Shown piece after piece: positions 22,768 through 25,667 of a stretch of 25,667 nt of DNA. The DNA comes from a virus. The notes below the pieces were generated by a model. It worked only from the letters and a program-made list of their open reading frames with translations. It was not told where the DNA came from and did no database searches. Within the stretch, counting starts at the first letter, position 1. Each line of letters begins with the position of its first letter. The stretch covers positions 1 to 25,667 of IMG/VR virus record IMGVR_UViG_3300025151_000265; one strand, 5' to 3'. Position numbers and translations under genes: made by a program.

Positions 22768-22778
22768 CTATTAAATAC
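22768..22778 (+). promoter_or_regulatory. Possible TATA-like promoter element before the protease gene
   Basis: AACTATTAAATACC at about 22767-22780 lies in the 40-base gap between the ligase stop and the protease ATG, one of the larger gaps in the window. TATTAAATA resembles an archaeal TATA box. A start site about 25 bases downstream would be near 22800, close to the ATG at 22807. The protease/scaffold and capsid genes may need more expression than the upstream genes. Low certainty, since AT-rich DNA makes such matches common. Confidence 0.3.
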
Positions 22779-22806
22779 CTAATTGAAAAACGAAGAGTTG
22801 AGGAAA

Positions 22807-23982
22807 ATGGGAACTGCCGTTATGCAAACTAATGATTTCCAAATTCTCAAAAGCCAAGACGACTTGATGATTGGGGGATATGCAAGCATAGAAGTTGTCG
22901 ATAAGCAAAATGATTTAATCACACTCAAAGCACTAGAAGATGCAGTAGAAAAATACATGGAGAATGCAAAATTTAGAAATGTAATGACAAACCATTCAAA
23001 TGTCCAAGTAGGAGAAGTAGTAAAATCATATAGAGATAAAAATGGAAAAATATGGAAAACTGAAGTAGATGATGTGGGATTTTTTGTAGTAATAAAATTA
23101 AGAGATGACATCGAAAAAGCAAAAGAAATAAACAGAGGAATTCGCAAAGGAACATTAAGGTCTTTTAGTATAGGGGGACAAGCACTTCAGAAAGTTAAGA
23201 AGCAAAATTCGGAATTAGGCGAATACAGCGAAATTAGCAAACTAGAGTTACATGAAGTCACCATATGCGAAAAAGGAATTAATCCTGAAGCGAAATTCGA
23301 TATTTTAAAACAAGAAAAAGAGGGAACAAAAATGACCGATAAACTAGAAAAAGCACTTGAGGAACTTGACACTCTATTAGAGGAAGTCAATACTCTAAGG
23401 AAAGAAGAAGAGGAGAAATCCCCTGCGGCTGCCGCAGACTTAGAAATGAATGCGGCGGCTATGGACGAAGAATTGATGGATGCTGAAGTAGAGACTTCAG
23501 AATACATGGATGAAGAAACAAAAGCAGTTACTACACTAGATGCAGAAACCGGAGAACCGGCAAACCGCTTAGTAGTTAGTGGCGGAAGTCCTGTTGGAGA
23601 CAAGCAAGCAAAGGTCGTTAAGGCTTTTGACAATGGTGAAATTACTTCACTAAACCTTTCTCCTGATGTAATCGAGAAAGCATACTCGGAATACAAGTCA
23701 GAACAACTAGAAAAGATTGCTCTAAATAACTTAGAAAAGACTTTTGCAAACCGCTTTAAGTCTGAAGTTTCTGAAAGAAACAATATTATTTCAAAGGCTA
23801 ACTATGATGCAAAGTCTGAAGTTAGCGCACTAAAGGAAGAATTGGCAGACCTACGAAAGTCATTCTCTACCGGAAAATCCGAAATTCTCAAAGCACAGCA
23901 GACTGAATCTGTTAAACTACCGTCTATGGACGATGTAGCAAATATGTCATGGGCCGACTTAAACAGGCTCGCTGGAAATTGA
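22807..23982 (+). CDS. Prohead protease fused to scaffold domain
   Basis: 391 aa from ATG 22807 (MGTAVMQTNDFQILK); a TTG at 22783 and ATG at 22822 are alternatives. Residues about 14-165 form an HK97/U35-type prohead protease, which matures the capsid by trimming structural proteins. Catalytic residues inferred by order and spacing: His in VMTNHSNVQ (H63), Ser in RSFSIGG (S121) and Glu in LHEVTI (E150), near the HK97 positions. Scaffold from about residue 176 to the end: charged helical stretch (MTDKLEKALEELDTLLEEVN), an Ala-rich acidic linker and a C-terminal helix. It ends SMDDVANMSWADLNRLAGN. ILK tripeptides stand near the N terminus (FQILKS), at the protease/scaffold junction (FDILKQ) and before the tail (SEILKA), and may be autoprocessing sites. 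Confidence 0.88.
   Translation: MGTAVMQTNDFQILKSQDDLMIGGYASIEVVDKQNDLITLKALEDAVEKYMENAKFRNVMTNHSNVQVGEVVKSYRDKNGKIWKTEVDDVGFFVVIKLRDDIEKAKEINRGIRKGTLRSFSIGGQALQKVKKQNSELGEYSEISKLELHEVTICEKGINPEAKFDILKQEKEGTKMTDKLEKALEELDTLLEEVNTLRKEEEEKSPAAAADLEMNAAAMDEELMDAEVETSEYMDEETKAVTTLDAETGEPANRLVVSGGSPVGDKQAKVVKAFDNGEITSLNLSPDVIEKAYSEYKSEQLEKIALNNLEKTFANRFKSEVSERNNIISKANYDAKSEVSALKEELADLRKSFSTGKSEILKAQQTESVKLPSMDDVANMSWADLNRLAGN
23332..23982 (+). CDS. Possible separate scaffold protein from an internal start
   Basis: An in-frame ATG at 23332 (MTDKLEKALEELDTLLEE) inside the protease gene follows AAAGAGGGAACAAAA, with GAGG 8 bases before it: as good a ribosome-binding site as those of most genes here. 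Translation from it would give a 216-aa scaffold lacking the protease domain. Nested scaffold genes within protease genes are known in tailed phages (lambda C and Nu3). It would supply many scaffold copies and few proteases. Not proven; the ATG may be chance. Confidence 0.5.
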   Translation: MTDKLEKALEELDTLLEEVNTLRKEEEEKSPAAAADLEMNAAAMDEELMDAEVETSEYMDEETKAVTTLDAETGEPANRLVVSGGSPVGDKQAKVVKAFDNGEITSLNLSPDVIEKAYSEYKSEQLEKIALNNLEKTFANRFKSEVSERNNIISKANYDAKSEVSALKEELADLRKSFSTGKSEILKAQQTESVKLPSMDDVANMSWADLNRLAGN

Positions 23983-23995
23983 GGGGGAATAAAAT

Positions 23996-25360
23996 ATGTC
24001 AGGATATATTAACACAATTAGAGACTTAGAAGCACAGACCTACGGAATCTCCGGCGCATTTGGCGGCAACGATATTCTAAAGCAAGCGGGAGTAGTACAG
24101 GGATTACATACTGCTCACGATATTGCCGACGCAGCAGCATCGGGAGTTACTGGAATTAGCACATCAACCGGACTTTACAATGTTCTTTACGGACAGAAAG
24201 TTTGGTCAATGCTAAACCGTGAAGTAAATGCGCTTTCAATGATTTCAAAGCGTCCTTACTCTTCTTCGGGATGGAGAGTTCTAAAGAGCCGACCTTTCGG
24301 TGGCTCCGGAAACACACTAGCAGAAGCACTTGTAAATGATTCAGATACCGCAGACTCAGGAATTGGAGATGATGCTCCTTCTGCTGATTTAATTGGTGGC
24401 GTTCCAGAAAACGCTGGACTTTCTACTGCGGCAGATGGTCTAGGTTCTATGGCTCCTACCTACGCTCAACTATTTATGAGTCCTAAGACTGTTGCACATC
24501 AATTCGATTTCTCTGAATTGGCAATGGAAATGGCAAAGATTGACGATGGAATTGGAGATATTAGAGCGCAAATGCGTGAAGATATGGGAATTGCTCATGC
24601 AGAAGCACAAAACATGATGCTTCTTATGCCTCTAGAACATTATGGTGAATCAACAAACCAATCTACAGGCCGTCTAGAAAACATTGAGAGAAACTATACT
24701 TCTCTAAACAAGATTGTTACAAGTCGTGCAGAACTTTTGGCTATTGATGGTGGAGTTATTGCTACCGATACTACAAGTGCATCAAACAACTTGGGTAAGA
24801 TTTACGGAGATGAAAGATTTACTGCGGCTTCTTTCCTAGATTCTGAAGTAGACTTTGGAAGCGGATATGCTAGTGGAGATGTTCGTTCACTAACATTAAC
24901 TCTACTTAACAACATGATTCGTAACCTACGAATTGCTGGCGGTTCTCCAAAAGTAATTCTAACAGGATATGACACAATTCAGTCTATTGCAGACCTACTA
25001 CAAAGCCAAGAAAGATTCATGGACAGAAAGGAAATCGTTCCTACTGTAAATGGTGTTCGTGGAGTTAAGGGAGCAGAAGTTGGATTTAGAGTTGCAACAT
25101 ACTACGACATCCCGCTAATTCCTTGTAAGGATATGGCTTCCACAGGAAACGCAACTAGCAAACTAAGCGATTTGCTTTTCCTTGATACTGACCACATTTG
25201 GTTGGCTGTTATGAAACCTACACAATACTTCGAAGATGGTATTTCCAATGGAAACCCATTCGGTGTTGGTCGTCTAGGAAACCAAGCACTTTACCGCACA
25301 ATTGGTGAAGTTGGCTGTTCATTCTTTAAGGGACAAGGTAAGATTACCAACATTCAGTGA
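23996..25360 (+). CDS. Major capsid protein (probable HK97 fold)
   Basis: 454 aa. Identified by position directly after protease/scaffold and by composition and features: high Gly/Ala/Ser, a segment of short N-terminal arm, and typical coat-protein stretches (SPKTVAHQFDFSELAMEMAK, VRSLTLTLLNNMIRNLRIAG and a C-terminal EVGCSFFKGQGKITNIQ). No sequence family was searched. Codons look more uniform than in upstream genes, as expected for high expression. A strong ribosome-binding site, GAGGGGG, lies eight bases before ATG 23996. GGNDILKQAGVV at residues 23-34 holds the DILK core of the tag; cleavage after K29 would remove a short N-terminal arm. This position is unusually close to the start, so a full delta scaffold domain is absent, in line with the separate scaffold. 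Confidence 0.85.
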   Translation: MSGYINTIRDLEAQTYGISGAFGGNDILKQAGVVQGLHTAHDIADAAASGVTGISTSTGLYNVLYGQKVWSMLNREVNALSMISKRPYSSSGWRVLKSRPFGGSGNTLAEALVNDSDTADSGIGDDAPSADLIGGVPENAGLSTAADGLGSMAPTYAQLFMSPKTVAHQFDFSELAMEMAKIDDGIGDIRAQMREDMGIAHAEAQNMMLLMPLEHYGESTNQSTGRLENIERNYTSLNKIVTSRAELLAIDGGVIATDTTSASNNLGKIYGDERFTAASFLDSEVDFGSGYASGDVRSLTLTLLNNMIRNLRIAGGSPKVILTGYDTIQSIADLLQSQERFMDRKEIVPTVNGVRGVKGAEVGFRVATYYDIPLIPCKDMASTGNATSKLSDLLFLDTDHIWLAVMKPTQYFEDGISNGNPFGVGRLGNQALYRTIGEVGCSFFKGQGKITNIQ

Positions 25361-25370
25361 GGTGTTTTAA

Positions 25371-25667
25371 ATGGCACACACTATAACATTGTTGGCTGAC
25401 CATAAAGGACAGACAAGGCCGAAAGTTTCCGGCGACGAGTATTTTGTTGATGCAAACATTGAGATTACTTCATACACAGAAGATGGTGAAATAATCACTG
25501 CGTCTTCTCTCGGACTAAGCACAATTACTGCTGCTATGATTACCGGTGCTGAAACTGCATCCGGAGTCGCTCTTGAAAGATTCGTTGTAGAATTAAGCAC
25601 AGCAGGTGCTTATGAAAGTGCGAGTTCTTTTTCTCTAGTAGGAACAACTGCTAGTTCGGGTGCTGAA
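25371..25667 (+). CDS. Partial gene after the capsid gene, possible head decoration or completion protein
   Basis: ATG 25371, ten bases after the capsid stop with GAGGTG ribosome-binding site; open to the window end (99 codons seen). MAHTITLLADHKGQTRPKVS continues as a beta-rich, Gly/Ala/Ser/Thr-rich sequence (LGLSTITAAMITGAETASGV) with no charged clusters. Position and composition suit a small capsid-associated, decoration or completion protein, but no family is recognised and the C terminus is missing. No W tag. Confidence 0.7.
   Translation, partial: MAHTITLLADHKGQTRPKVSGDEYFVDANIEITSYTEDGEIITASSLGLSTITAAMITGAETASGVALERFVVELSTAGAYESASSFSLVGTTASSGAE

Noticed and set aside
23187-23783. 198-codon open frame on the minus strand
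   Set aside because: Antisense to the protease/scaffold gene. Ser-rich composition reflects the reverse of Glu/Lys-rich codons. All other genes are on the + strand.
24281-24295. GWRVLK in the capsid protein as a tag copy
   Set aside because: The spacing is W-x-x-L-K, one residue short of the tag core, and it lies inside the capsid protein.
1-25667. tRNA, CRISPR array, insertion sequence or integrase
   Set aside because: No cloverleaf-like segment, spaced direct repeats, terminal inverted repeats or recombinase motif was seen; the window is nearly filled with genes.

Overview
The window is an AT-rich, tightly packed block of about 37 genes, all on the + strand, with short spacers or 1-26 bp overlaps and clear GGAGG/GAGGTGA ribosome-binding sites. 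Recognisable genes make it the packaging and head-building region of a tailed double-stranded DNA virus with an HK97-type capsid: a putative small terminase (3119-3778), large terminase (11862-13316), portal (14841-16481), prohead protease with a scaffold domain (22807-23982) and probable major capsid protein (23996-25360). No tail, replication, integrase, tRNA or CRISPR element is visible. A LAGLIDADG-type protein, an ATP-dependent DNA ligase, many small zinc-binding modules and a TATA-like box before the protease gene fit a virus of archaea better than a typical phage, but none of these is decisive and the host cannot be named from the sequence.

Layout: 5-3107 is a run of small genes plus one 407-codon gene; 3119-4783 holds the TerS candidate and small genes; 4796-9081 two large unknown genes; 9086-11862 a GNAT acetyltransferase and eight small genes, several Cys-rich or strongly basic; 11862-16481 terminase, LAGLIDADG protein, Zn-ribbon miniprotein and portal; 16484-20243 a possibly frameshifted gene, a long coiled-coil protein, a scaffold-like miniprotein and four more small tagged genes; 20253-22766 the ligase; 22807-25667 protease/scaffold, capsid protein and a partial downstream gene.

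The outstanding observation is a short peptide tag shared by otherwise unrelated proteins. Nineteen proteins begin with M-[S/T/N/G]-W-x-x-[IVL]-L-K or a variant such as MTWDYYDIKK. Two or three more carry the same W-x-x-V-[LF]-[KR] motif at the C terminus, and one carries it internally. The tag is conserved as protein while its Leu is written with all six Leu codons, so selection is on the peptide. Cargoes include an EF-hand-like protein, two basic DNA-binding-like families, a Cys-cluster protein and, through the C-terminal form, a GNAT enzyme. The scaffold ends in a look-alike (MSWADLNRL), a 76-aa protein ends in a related sequence (MSFDDMAKIIQK), and the capsid protein N-region and protease/scaffold junctions contain (D)ILK. 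My inference is a modular capsid-targeting system, analogous to the capsid-targeting sequence of phage T4 internal proteins: a Trp-anchored helix that brings many proteins into the procapsid, perhaps trimmed by the prohead protease after ILK. This is a hypothesis from sequence pattern alone.
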